A stretch of DNA of 5,245 nt from Clostridia bacterium (GCA_017504735.1 JAFVQP010000061.1:1-5245); one strand, 5' to 3'; shown: positions 1 to 5,170, numbered from the stretch's first letter. The notes: a model not told the origin generated them from the letters alone. Numbers and translations: made by a program.

Positions 1-163
1 CTTCATTGTCATCGTGGAAGATAAACCCATCAAACTGCAAAAAGACGAGCTTTCCGAGGCACGCTGGTGTACCCCTGAAGAAGCCATGCAGCTGATACGT
101 AAAAATACAACGGCAGAATTTTTCTTGAACAATGCCATCCGCGAACTGAAGAAAAAAATTTAA
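1..163 (+). CDS. Nudix-type hydrolase, C-terminal fragment (5' end outside window)
   Basis: The reading frame is open from base 2 and ends at TAA 161-163, giving the last 53 residues of a protein. The segment DELSEARWCTPEEAMQLI fits the C-terminal part of Nudix hydrolases, where an acidic stretch followed by E-x-x-x-x-W-x-x-x-E-E-A lies downstream of the Nudix box on the last strand and helix of the fold. The Nudix box itself (GX5EX7REUXEEXGU) would be upstream of the window, so neither catalysis nor substrate (ADP-ribose, oxidised nucleotide or other) can be judged. The gene ends 8 bases before a pair of tandem terminators, so it is the last gene of its transcript. Family assignment rests on a short, moderately diagnostic tail. 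Confidence 0.7.
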   Translation, partial: FIVIVEDKPIKLQKDELSEARWCTPEEAMQLIRKNTTAEFFLNNAIRELKKKI

Positions 164-171
164 CCCTCTTT

Positions 172-202
172 ATCCCCTGCCTATGGCATGGGGATTTTTT
201 TT
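172..202 (+). terminator. Intrinsic terminator 1 of the Nudix-type gene
   Basis: ATCCCC-TGCC (172-181) pairs with GGCA-T-GGGGAT (185-195) with a three-base loop and one bulged T at 189, followed directly by eight T residues (195-202). It starts 8 bases after the stop codon at 163. This is a canonical Rho-independent terminator on the plus strand. Confidence 0.85.
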
Positions 203-222
203 GCCCGTATGGGCATTTTTTT
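202..222 (+). terminator. Intrinsic terminator 2, tandem with terminator 1
   Basis: TGCCC (202-206), loop GTAT, GGGCA (211-215), then seven T residues (216-222). The stem is only 5 bp but GC-rich, and the hairpin abuts the first terminator, so it probably acts as a backup that insulates the promoter starting at 235. Confidence 0.65.
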
Positions 223-234
223 ACCCTCACACCA

Positions 235-263
235 TTGACTTTTGACGGAAAATTTGTTACAAT
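235..263 (+). promoter_or_regulatory. Sigma-A-type promoter of the DUF1846 gene
   Basis: TTGACT at 235-240 (5 of 6 to the -35 consensus) and TACAAT at 258-263 (5 of 6 to the -10 consensus) are separated by exactly 17 bases. Transcription should begin near 270, leaving a leader of roughly 45 bases before the GTG at 316. The promoter lies 12 bases after the second terminator. Its -35 box coincides with the TTG that would be the start of the longest possible reading frame. Confidence 0.85.
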
Positions 264-300
264 AAAGAGGATAATATTTTTTATCCCCAACGTGGCGGAA

Positions 301-307
301 AAAGGAG
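301..307 (+). promoter_or_regulatory. Ribosome binding site that fixes the DUF1846 start
   Basis: AAAGGAG at 301-307 lies 8 bases before GTG 316-318. It is the only good Shine-Dalgarno sequence in the leader and selects the GTG rather than the in-frame TTG at 235. Confidence 0.85.
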
Positions 308-315
308 TGTTTAGC

Positions 316-1776
316 GTGAACAAAATCGGGTTCGACAACAAAAAATACCTGTCCATGCAATCGGAAAAAATTCAAGAACGCATCGATGCCTTCGGGGATA
401 AATTGTACCTTGAATTCGGCGGTAAGCTGTTTGATGATTTCCACGCTTCACGCGTTTTACCTGGGTTTGAGCCTGACAGTAAAATCAAGATGCTGTTAAA
501 ACTCAAATCGATGGCGGAAATCCTCATCGTCATTTGCGCAAACGATATCATCAAAAACAAATACAGAAGCGACTTAGGCATCACCTACGACGCCGACGTT
601 ATTCGTCTTATCGACATTTTCAAAAGCAAGGGTTTGTTTGTAGGCAGCGTGGTAATGACCATGTATCAAGCGCAACCTGCAGTGGATAGCTTTATCAAGC
701 GTTTGGAAAACCTCGGTATTGCCGTATATAAGCACTACCCCATCGAAGGTTACCCTTCCGACGTACCCAAAATTGTCGGCGAAGACGGTTACGGTAAAAA
801 CGAATACGTACCCACGTCCCGCCGCCTTGTCGTTGTCACCGCACCCGGTCCTGGCAGCGGTAAAATGGCAACCTGTATGTCACAATTATACCACGAACAT
901 TTGCGTGGGGTAAAAGCAGGCTACGCGAAGTTTGAAACCTTCCCGATTTGGAATTTGCCCCTTTCCCACCCCGTAAACGTAGCGTACGAGGCGGCAACTG
1001 CCGATCTCAACGACGTCAATATGATTGACCCCTTCCATTTGGACGAGTACGGCTCGCTAGCGGTCAATTACAACCGCGACGTGGAAATTTTCCCCGTCGT
1101 ATCCGCAATGCTTGAAAAAATCCTCGGCTTCTGCCCCTACAAATCCCCTACGGATATGGGCGTAAATATGGCAGGGAACTGCATTGTGAACGACGAAGCC
1201 TGCCGCGAAGCCTCGAAAAATGAAATTATCCGCCGTTATTATGCGGCTTTGTGTGACTCCAAGAAAGGTCGAGTTGCCAAAGACGTCGTAGCGAAGTTGG
1301 AACTTTTGATGCGTAAATCGGGTATCACCACCGAAGACAGAAAGGCGGTAGCCCCTGCCCTTGCCAAGGCGGAAGCATCCGGCAACCCTGCGGCGGCAAT
1401 CGAGTTAAACGACGGTCGTATCGTGACAGGTAAAACCAGCGATTTATTGGGCGCAAGCGCCGCTTGCCTTTTGAATGCTTTGAAAGCGCTTGGCGAAATC
1501 GATGATAAAATCGAACTCATCTCCCCTACCATTATCGAACCTGTGCAACGCTTAAAGGTCAAGCATATGGGTTCGATAAACCCCCGTTTGCACACGGATG
1601 AAGTGCTGATGGCGCTTGCGATTTGCGCAGTAAACGATCCGAAAGCAAAAAAAGCAATGGCACAGTTGGATAACCTGAAAAACTGTGAAGTACATTCCAC
1701 CGTTATGTTGGCATATGCCGACGAACATACCTTTAAATCTCTCGGTCTTCACGTTACTTGTGAACCTGAAAGATAA
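316..1776 (+). CDS. DUF1846 / UPF0371 family protein
   Basis: This encodes 486 residues from GTG 316, close to the usual ~490-500 of the family. The start is set by the ribosome binding site at 301-307 and by the family-like N-terminus (NKIGFDNKKYLSMQSEKIQE). Visible family blocks are GKLFDDFHASRVLPGFEPDS from about residue 36, a glycine-rich loop APGPGSGK at 176-183 that resembles a phosphate-binding loop, the stretch YAKFETFPIWNLPLSHPVN shortly after it, and SPTDMGVNMAGN from about 277. No signal peptide or membrane segment is seen, so it should be cytoplasmic. The biochemical role of UPF0371 proteins is not known to me; nucleotide binding is only an inference from the loop, which lacks the Ser/Thr after Lys of a classic Walker A (GKM here). 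It is transcribed alone from the promoter at 235-263 and ends at a bidirectional terminator. The frame is intact. Confidence 0.93.
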   Translation: MNKIGFDNKKYLSMQSEKIQERIDAFGDKLYLEFGGKLFDDFHASRVLPGFEPDSKIKMLLKLKSMAEILIVICANDIIKNKYRSDLGITYDADVIRLIDIFKSKGLFVGSVVMTMYQAQPAVDSFIKRLENLGIAVYKHYPIEGYPSDVPKIVGEDGYGKNEYVPTSRRLVVVTAPGPGSGKMATCMSQLYHEHLRGVKAGYAKFETFPIWNLPLSHPVNVAYEAATADLNDVNMIDPFHLDEYGSLAVNYNRDVEIFPVVSAMLEKILGFCPYKSPTDMGVNMAGNCIVNDEACREASKNEIIRRYYAALCDSKKGRVAKDVVAKLELLMRKSGITTEDRKAVAPALAKAEASGNPAAAIELNDGRIVTGKTSDLLGASAACLLNALKALGEIDDKIELISPTIIEPVQRLKVKHMGSINPRLHTDEVLMALAICAVNDPKAKKAMAQLDNLKNCEVHSTVMLAYADEHTFKSLGLHVTCEPER

Positions 1777-1797
1777 AACAACTTATCTATATAGAAA

Positions 1798-1828
1798 AAA
1801 CCGAGCTCAGCCGAGCTCGGTTTACTTT
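1798..1828. terminator. Bidirectional terminator between convergent genes
   Basis: AAACCGAGCTC (1798-1808), loop AGCC, GAGCTCGGTTT (1813-1823) form a perfect 11-bp stem. On the plus strand the stem ends in TTTACTTTTTAT; on the minus strand it ends in six T residues (complement of A1795-1800). It can therefore end both the DUF1846 transcript (stop at 1776) and the convergent PfoR-like transcript (stop codon at 1829-1831). Confidence 0.93.
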
Positions 1829-2989
1829 TTATACGTCAAGTTTTAAATCACCAAATTTTATCCATTCTTTCTTACGCATAAATTCGGAAATTACAATATT
1901 CAATACCGCAGGCAATACAATCATCAAAAGGATAATTCCTACGCCGCCAAGCCAACCCGACGTATAGTTGAACAAGTCAAACACACCGACCAAACCGCTG
2001 GTACCCATACCGCCCCCCGATGCGCCGCACTTTAACCCAAACACACAGGTTGCCAAAGGACCGCAAATCGCACTAGAGATTATCATCGGCAACATCGTAA
2101 TCGGCTTTTTCATAATGTTGGGAATTTGCAACATACTCGTACCAATCCCCTGCGCAATCAAACCGCCTACGCCGTTTTCACGGAAACTCGCCACAGCAAA
2201 GCCTATCATATGGCACGCACAGCCTACCGTTGCCGCACCGCCCGCCAAAAGCATTGCCTCGTAGTTCTCCCCTGCCGCACCAAGCGCGAGGACAGGACTG
2301 GATACCGCAACCCAAATGGCGGCGGACGAGGTAGGCATGGTCAAAAGCACGCCCATTACCACCGCAATCACTATCCCCATCACAAACGGAGTGATTTCCG
2401 TCGCAACCGCAATCAATTTACCCAACTGATTGACAAGCCAAATGAACGGATAGGAAACAAATACACCGACAAACGACAAAAGCAACGCACCCAAGGGAAT
2501 CAACAAAATATCCAGCTTTGTCTTTCCTGCGTAAAGCTGTACAAGTTCTACAACGAGCATCGTCGTTACGTATGCGCCGATGGGGTTACCAGGCGCACCC
2601 AAAGCCAATGCGGTAAACCCTGCCTGCCCGGGCATCAACTTATCCGCAAACGCCCCGACCATACCTGCTACCGCCGACGAAAAGACAAGCAATTTATGTT
2701 TTCCAAGCGCATGCGCAATCCCTACGCCGATCCCTGCGCCCATCAAAGATTTTGCGATATTTGCAATATACCCTAAGGTATTGCCTATGTAGTTATCCCC
2801 TATCCAGCCTGCAATTTGCGCCAAAATCGTCCCTGCAATCAGGGTAACGAACAGCCCTTGCGCCATCCCTGAAAATGCGGTGATAAACCAACGCTTGGGA
2901 AGTGCCTTGAGATAGGCTACTAATTTACTTTTTCCCATAGCTTCTTTTTCCTGCCCTTCCGTTATGGCAACTTTTTCATTTTCTTCCAT
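1829..2989 (-). CDS. PfoR-like / PTS_EIIC_2 family membrane protein
   Basis: The 386-residue product is strongly hydrophobic after a charged N-terminal tail of about 30 residues and appears to have roughly nine or ten membrane segments (for example about 36-60, 99-118, 160-187, 200-218, 296-318 and 345-370). Small-residue signature stretches are GAPGNPIGAY (131-140), MPTSSAAIW (218-226) and CGASGGGMGTSGLVG (321-335), which match the EIIC-like family that includes Clostridium perfringens PfoR, often annotated as a putative toxin regulator or PTS IIC subunit. No EIIA or EIIB domain is fused and none is encoded next to it, so sugar phosphotransfer cannot be claimed; it may be an orphan transporter or sensor. 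The start is supported by AAAGGAG at 3005-2999, 9 bases upstream of the ATG. It has its own promoter and a terminator shared with the DUF1846 gene. The substrate is unknown. Confidence 0.88.
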   Translation of the reverse strand: MEENEKVAITEGQEKEAMGKSKLVAYLKALPKRWFITAFSGMAQGLFVTLIAGTILAQIAGWIGDNYIGNTLGYIANIAKSLMGAGIGVGIAHALGKHKLLVFSSAVAGMVGAFADKLMPGQAGFTALALGAPGNPIGAYVTTMLVVELVQLYAGKTKLDILLIPLGALLLSFVGVFVSYPFIWLVNQLGKLIAVATEITPFVMGIVIAVVMGVLLTMPTSSAAIWVAVSSPVLALGAAGENYEAMLLAGGAATVGCACHMIGFAVASFRENGVGGLIAQGIGTSMLQIPNIMKKPITMLPMIISSAICGPLATCVFGLKCGASGGGMGTSGLVGVFDLFNYTSGWLGGVGIILLMIVLPAVLNIVISEFMRKKEWIKFGDLKLDV

Positions 2990-3018
2990 ACTGTAAAACT
3001 CCTTTACAAGATAGTTAC

Positions 3019-3047
3019 ATTATACACCATCAATCGATAAAAAGCAA
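3019..3047 (-). promoter_or_regulatory. Probable promoter of the PfoR-like gene
   Basis: Read on the minus strand, TATAAT (3024-3019) is a perfect -10 box. TTGCTT (3047-3042) lies 17 bases upstream as a -35 box with only 3 of 6 consensus matches. The weak -35 suggests help from an activator or a low basal level. The predicted RNA start is about 3012, roughly 22 bases before the start codon. Confidence 0.7.
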
Positions 3048-3093
3048 GCGGTTTCAAGCAAATCGATAAAAATTTATCTATTCGATAAATTTT
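3032..3093. repeat. Inverted repeat and repeated ATCGATAAA motifs upstream of the PfoR-like gene (candidate operator)
   Basis: AAAATTTATC (3069-3078) and GATAAATTTT (3084-3093) are perfect 10-bp inverted arms around a 5-base spacer. Overlapping and adjacent are AATCGATAAAAA at 3032-3043 and again at 3061-3072, plus CGATAAATTTT at 3083-3093. The first copy overlaps the spacer and -35 region of the minus-strand promoter; the inverted repeat sits about 22 bases upstream of the -35 box. The placement suits a transcription factor site, but the stretch is AT-rich, and no regulator is encoded in the window to pair with it. Confidence 0.45.
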
Positions 3094-3097
3094 AACG

Positions 3098-3123
3098 AAA
3101 AAAGGGAGCAATTTGCTCCCTTT
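3098..3123 (-). terminator. Minus-strand intrinsic terminator ending the DUF1540/array transcript
   Basis: AAAGGGAGCAA (3101-3111) and TTGCTCCCTTT (3113-3123) are perfect complements; a realistic fold pairs 10 bp with a 3-base loop. On the minus strand the stem runs into six T residues (complement of A3098-3103), while on the plus strand it is followed by GGGG with no T run, so it works for leftward transcription. It would end RNA from the DUF1540 gene after the repeat array and protect the PfoR-like promoter just to its left from read-through. Confidence 0.8.
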
Positions 3124-3126
3124 GGG

Positions 3127-3332
3127 GTGAAATTGTATCTTCGATACAGTGAAGTTATGCCTTTCGGCATAGTGAAGTTGCGCTTTTTGCGCAGTGAAGT
3201 TTTTTACCGATGGTAAAAAGTTATTGCTATTATTTATAACAGCCACAACTTGCCGACAGGCAAACTTCACTTTGAGCGTAGCGAAAAACTTCACTTGGAA
3301 CAAACTTCACTTTCACACAGTGAAAACTTCAC
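3127..3332. repeat. Octamer array with hairpin spacers, arranged as two inverted halves
   Basis: The left half has GTGAAATT at 3127 and GTGAAGTT at 3149, 3172 and 3194 (spacing 22, 23, 22). The right half has the reverse complement AACTTCAC at 3263, 3287, 3303 and 3325 (spacing 24, 16, 22). Spacers differ in sequence but most form their own hairpin: GTATC/GATAC (3135-3147), ATGCC/GGCAT (3157-3170), GCGC/GCGC (3180-3192), TTTTTACC/GGTAAAAA (3201-3219), TTGCC/GGCAA (3250-3263) and TTTCAC/GTGAAA (3311-3325). The spacer at 3271-3286 is an imperfect hairpin and that at 3295-3303 has only TTG/CAA. The centre (3220-3240) is AT-rich with GTTAT/ATAAC ends. Octamers of one half can pair with those of the other, giving a branched fold. 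No convincing protein is encoded here. I do not recognise it as a named family; a palindromic intergenic repeat, a structured RNA or an array of protein sites are all possible. Confidence 0.85.
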
Positions 3333-3337
3333 CAACC

Positions 3338-3508
3338 TCACTTGCGTTCAAAGCTATCGCAGCAGGTACAGCTTTCCGCGTTGCAGTCGCAGGTATTCCC
3401 CACGTGAATTTTGCGAAGCGTGCAGTAATCCCCTGCGCGGTTGTACTTACATTCCGTCACGCCGCAACCGATACTTGTGTTCACTTCTTGTACATTTTCA
3501 TTCATCAT
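3338..3508 (-). CDS. DUF1540 family small cysteine-rich protein
   Basis: This short gene encodes 56 residues from the first of two adjacent ATG codons (3508-3506 and 3505-3503). A strong AAAGGAGG at 3526-3519 lies 10 bases before the first ATG, which I prefer. The sequence shows the DUF1540 pattern: IGCGVTECKYN (13-23), YCTLRKIHVG (28-37) and CTCCDSF (47-53). Eight cysteines are present at 15, 20, 29, 40, 42, 47, 49 and 50. The family spacing of C-x4-C, a third Cys before the I-x-V strand, and a final C-x2-C-x-S-F suggests metal binding, but the function is not established to my knowledge. Cys40 and Cys42 look additional to the core pattern. No signal peptide is seen. The gene is divergent from rplI. 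Its promoter is unclear; the best candidate -10, CATACT at 3544-3539, is weak. The stop codon lies 5 bases from the repeat array, which would be its 3' UTR. Confidence 0.87.
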   Translation of the reverse strand: MMNENVQEVNTSIGCGVTECKYNRAGDYCTLRKIHVGNTCDCNAESCTCCDSFERK

Positions 3509-3517
3509 AATAAAAAA

Positions 3518-3526
3518 CCCTCCTTT
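3518..3526 (-). promoter_or_regulatory. Ribosome binding site of the DUF1540 gene
   Basis: On the minus strand AAAGGAGGG runs from 3526 to 3518, close to the full anti-Shine-Dalgarno match. It supports translation of the 56-residue gene despite its small size and points to the ATG at 3508-3506. Confidence 0.8.
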
Positions 3527-3564
3527 TTAGGTAAAAACAGTATGCGTAAAGTTGTGAAAGATTA

Positions 3565-3593
3565 TTGACATTTTTGAAAATTTCTTGTACAAT
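3565..3593 (+). promoter_or_regulatory. Sigma-A-type promoter of rplI
   Basis: TTGACA (3565-3570) is a perfect -35 box and TACAAT (3588-3593) a 5 of 6 -10 box, separated by 17 bases. The strength suits a ribosomal protein gene. The RNA would begin near 3600, leaving a leader of about 47 bases. Confidence 0.92.
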
Positions 3594-3610
3594 ATAGCTG
3601 AAAAGAATAT

Positions 3611-3628
3611 GGACGGCAATTTTCGTCC
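3611..3628 (+). other. Small hairpin in the rplI leader
   Basis: GGACG (3611-3615) can pair with CGTCC (3624-3628) across an 8-base loop, ending two bases before the A-rich start of the ribosome binding site. It may be a 5' stabilising hairpin; it is too short to argue for a specific control element. Confidence 0.3.
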
Positions 3629-3630
3629 CA

Positions 3631-3638
3631 AAAGGAGG
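3631..3638 (+). promoter_or_regulatory. Ribosome binding site that fixes the rplI start
   Basis: AAAGGAGG at 3631-3638 is only 2 bases from the ATG at 3641 but 8 bases from the ATG at 3647. The second is the correct spacing and gives the universal bL9 N-terminus MKVILLADV. Confidence 0.9.
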
Positions 3639-3646
3639 ATATGTAT

Positions 3647-4087
3647 ATGAAGGTTATTTTATTGGCAGACGTGAAAGGCACAGGTAAAAAAGGCGACGTT
3701 GTAGAAGTTTCCGACGGCTACGGCAAAAACTTCCTCATTAAAAAAGGAATGGCAAAAGCGGCAACCGCAAGCAACGTACACGAAGCGGAACAAAAGAAAG
3801 CTGCGCAGGCTTTCCACAAGGCAGAAGAAATCAAGGCAACCAAAGCCCTTGCAGAAGCCTTGGACGGCAAATCGGTTATCGTTAAAATTAAGGTGAGCGA
3901 AAACGGCAAGGTATTCGGCAGCGTAACGTCCTTGCACGTAGCAGAATCCCTCGCGGCAATGGGTTATGACATCGACAAAAAGAAAATTAAGATGGAAGCT
4001 TTGAAAGCGCTTGGTTCTTGCCCTGCGGAAATCCGTTTTATGGAAGGCATTTCTTCCAAAATCACCGTTGTTGTAGAAGCGTTATAA
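3647..4087 (+). CDS. rplI: 50S ribosomal protein bL9
   Basis: The product has 146 residues, a typical bL9 length. The N-terminal domain shows MKVILLADVKGTGKKGDVVE followed by DGYGKNFLIKKGMA, the conserved rRNA-binding glycine/lysine-rich region. A charged connecting helix rich in Ala, Glu and Lys (about 45-75) follows, then the C-terminal domain with GKVFGSVTSLHVAESLAAMG and IKMEALKALGSCPAEIRFME. bL9 binds 23S rRNA near the base of the L1 stalk and helps maintain reading frame. The start at 3647 is chosen over ATG 3641 by ribosome binding site spacing and family N-terminus. It has its own strong promoter and is followed after 15 bases by the YitT-family gene. The more common neighbours in Firmicutes, a GdpP-like phosphoesterase gene upstream and dnaB downstream, are absent here. 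Confidence 0.98.
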   Translation: MKVILLADVKGTGKKGDVVEVSDGYGKNFLIKKGMAKAATASNVHEAEQKKAAQAFHKAEEIKATKALAEALDGKSVIVKIKVSENGKVFGSVTSLHVAESLAAMGYDIDKKKIKMEALKALGSCPAEIRFMEGISSKITVVVEAL

Positions 4088-4102
4088 TAGGTATTATATA
4101 TT

Positions 4103-5119
4103 ATGGAAGAAAAAGAAATCGGATTAAAGGAAGACGTGCCAGCCGCAGAAGCGAGCCTGGGCACCGAGCTTCCTAAAAAAATTACAAAAGAAGATTTTCA
4201 GTTGGCGGAAGCCACCACGAAAGCGAAAATATTTCAGTGGGTAAAGGTGACCTTAATTAATATAATCGCTTCTTTTTTGATTGCTTTTACGGTATATGCC
4301 TTGATTAAGCCGAACAAATTCACAATCGGCGGCATTTCCGGTATGGCGGTTTTAATTAATCACATGTTCCCCGCATTGGAAATCGAATATATTACATTTT
4401 CCTTGAACATTCCCCTGCTCATCTTGGCGGTGATCTACCTCAAGCGTAAGTTTGCCATTTTATCGGTTATGAACATCGGGTTGCAATCCCTTTGGTTGTT
4501 TCTTTTTAGACAATTCAATATGGATACCATAGATTTTTCCGGCGGAGCGAATGCGGATAAAATTTTCGCCGCAATCGCAGCAGGGCTTTGTTTCGGTTTG
4601 GCAATCGGGCTTGCTTATAAAATCGGCAGCAGTACGGGCGGCGGAGATATCATGGCGGTGCTTATTCAACGCAAGGTTGGTGCGTCCTCTATCGCATGGA
4701 TTTTGATGGGTATCAACGCAACCGTTATCGGGTTGTCCTTCTTCGTCTTCTATGATGACAAACTCAGCCTCGCGTACAATTTGTTGCCCATTATGTTGTC
4801 CGTATTTGAAGCATACATAGAAAGTAAGACAAACGAGTTTGTTACCAACGGCGCGCAATCGGCAAGAGAATTCCGTATTATCACGGACAAGCCCGAAGAA
4901 ATGGCACGCGCTCTTATGAAAGAGCTTAGCCGCGGCGTTACCGCAATCCCTGCAACGGGTATGTACACGAAGATTACCCACACCATGTTGTTGTGCGTGG
5001 TAAGCCGTAGACAGGTTGCTACCTTAAAGCGCATCATGAAGCAGGTTGACCCTGACTCGTTTGCGGTTATGTCGAACACTTCACAGGTACTCGGTTTAGG
5101 GTTCTATACAGGTGAATAA
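4103..5119 (+). CDS. YitT family membrane protein (YitT_membrane plus DUF2179)
   Basis: The 338-residue protein has a hydrophilic N-terminal tail of about 45 residues, then five or so membrane segments (about 47-68, 75-90, 98-113, 155-172, 196-216), then a soluble C-terminal domain from about 245. Family marks are NKFTIGGISG (71-80), the glycine-rich GSSTGGGDIMA (175-185), and in the DUF2179 domain SRGVTAIPATGMYTK (276-290) and the closing SNTSQVLGLGF. YitT proteins are widespread in Firmicutes; the transported substrate, if any, is not established. Usual members are about 280-290 residues, so the N-terminal tail is an extension. Translation starts 15 bases after the rplI stop with only TAGG (4088-4091) as a weak ribosome binding site, so translational coupling to rplI is likely. 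No separate promoter is convincing. A terminator follows the stop by about 10 bases. Confidence 0.92.
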   Translation: MEEKEIGLKEDVPAAEASLGTELPKKITKEDFQLAEATTKAKIFQWVKVTLINIIASFLIAFTVYALIKPNKFTIGGISGMAVLINHMFPALEIEYITFSLNIPLLILAVIYLKRKFAILSVMNIGLQSLWLFLFRQFNMDTIDFSGGANADKIFAAIAAGLCFGLAIGLAYKIGSSTGGGDIMAVLIQRKVGASSIAWILMGINATVIGLSFFVFYDDKLSLAYNLLPIMLSVFEAYIESKTNEFVTNGAQSAREFRIITDKPEEMARALMKELSRGVTAIPATGMYTKITHTMLLCVVSRRQVATLKRIMKQVDPDSFAVMSNTSQVLGLGFYTGE

Positions 5120-5125
5120 GTAACT

Positions 5126-5170
5126 AAAAAAGGAGCAAGTTTTCTAAAAAACAAGCTCCTTTCTCCTTTT
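5126..5170. terminator. Terminator after the rplI-yitT unit, probably bidirectional
   Basis: AAAGGAGC (5129-5136) pairs with GCTCCTTT (5155-5162), and inside it GTTTT (5139-5143) pairs with AAAAC (5148-5152) across an AA/AA internal loop. On the plus strand the tail is TTTCTCCTTTTC, a broken U tract. On the minus strand it is a cleaner run of six T residues (complement of A5126-5131), so it may also serve a convergent gene to the right of the window. Confidence 0.8.

Noticed and set aside
235..315. Upstream TTG start for the DUF1846 gene
   Set aside because: It overlaps the -35 box and would lie before the transcription start; the GTG at 316 has the ribosome binding site and family N-terminus.
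1239..1752. Minus-strand frames of 153 and 66 codons inside the DUF1846 gene
   Set aside because: They are antisense to a confidently identified gene, lack ribosome binding sites, and resemble no family.
2126..2792. Plus-strand frames of 216 and 70 codons opposite the PfoR-like gene
   Set aside because: The opposite strand encodes a coherent membrane protein; the plus-strand product is a basic, family-less shadow.
3127..3332. CRISPR array
   Set aside because: The repeated unit is only 8 bases, the spacers are self-complementary and of uneven length, the orientation flips midway, and no cas gene is near.
3194..3568. Plus-strand open frames of 86 and 124 codons, and a minus-strand frame of 99 codons at 3004-3303
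   Set aside because: They run through the repeat array and antisense to the DUF1540 gene, have no ribosome binding site, and their products are low-complexity readings of the repeats (recurring NFT/KLHF-like words).
3641..3646. ATG at 3641 as the rplI start
   Set aside because: It is 2 bases from the ribosome binding site and would add Met-Tyr before the standard bL9 N-terminus.
3600..3646. Riboswitch or ribosomal-protein leader upstream of rplI
   Set aside because: The leader is under 50 bases with a single 5-bp hairpin, too small for a known riboswitch or autoregulatory leader.
4083..4088. TATAAT as a -10 box for the yitT-type gene
   Set aside because: No -35 box is found at 16-18 bases upstream, and the match arises from the rplI stop region in AT-rich sequence.
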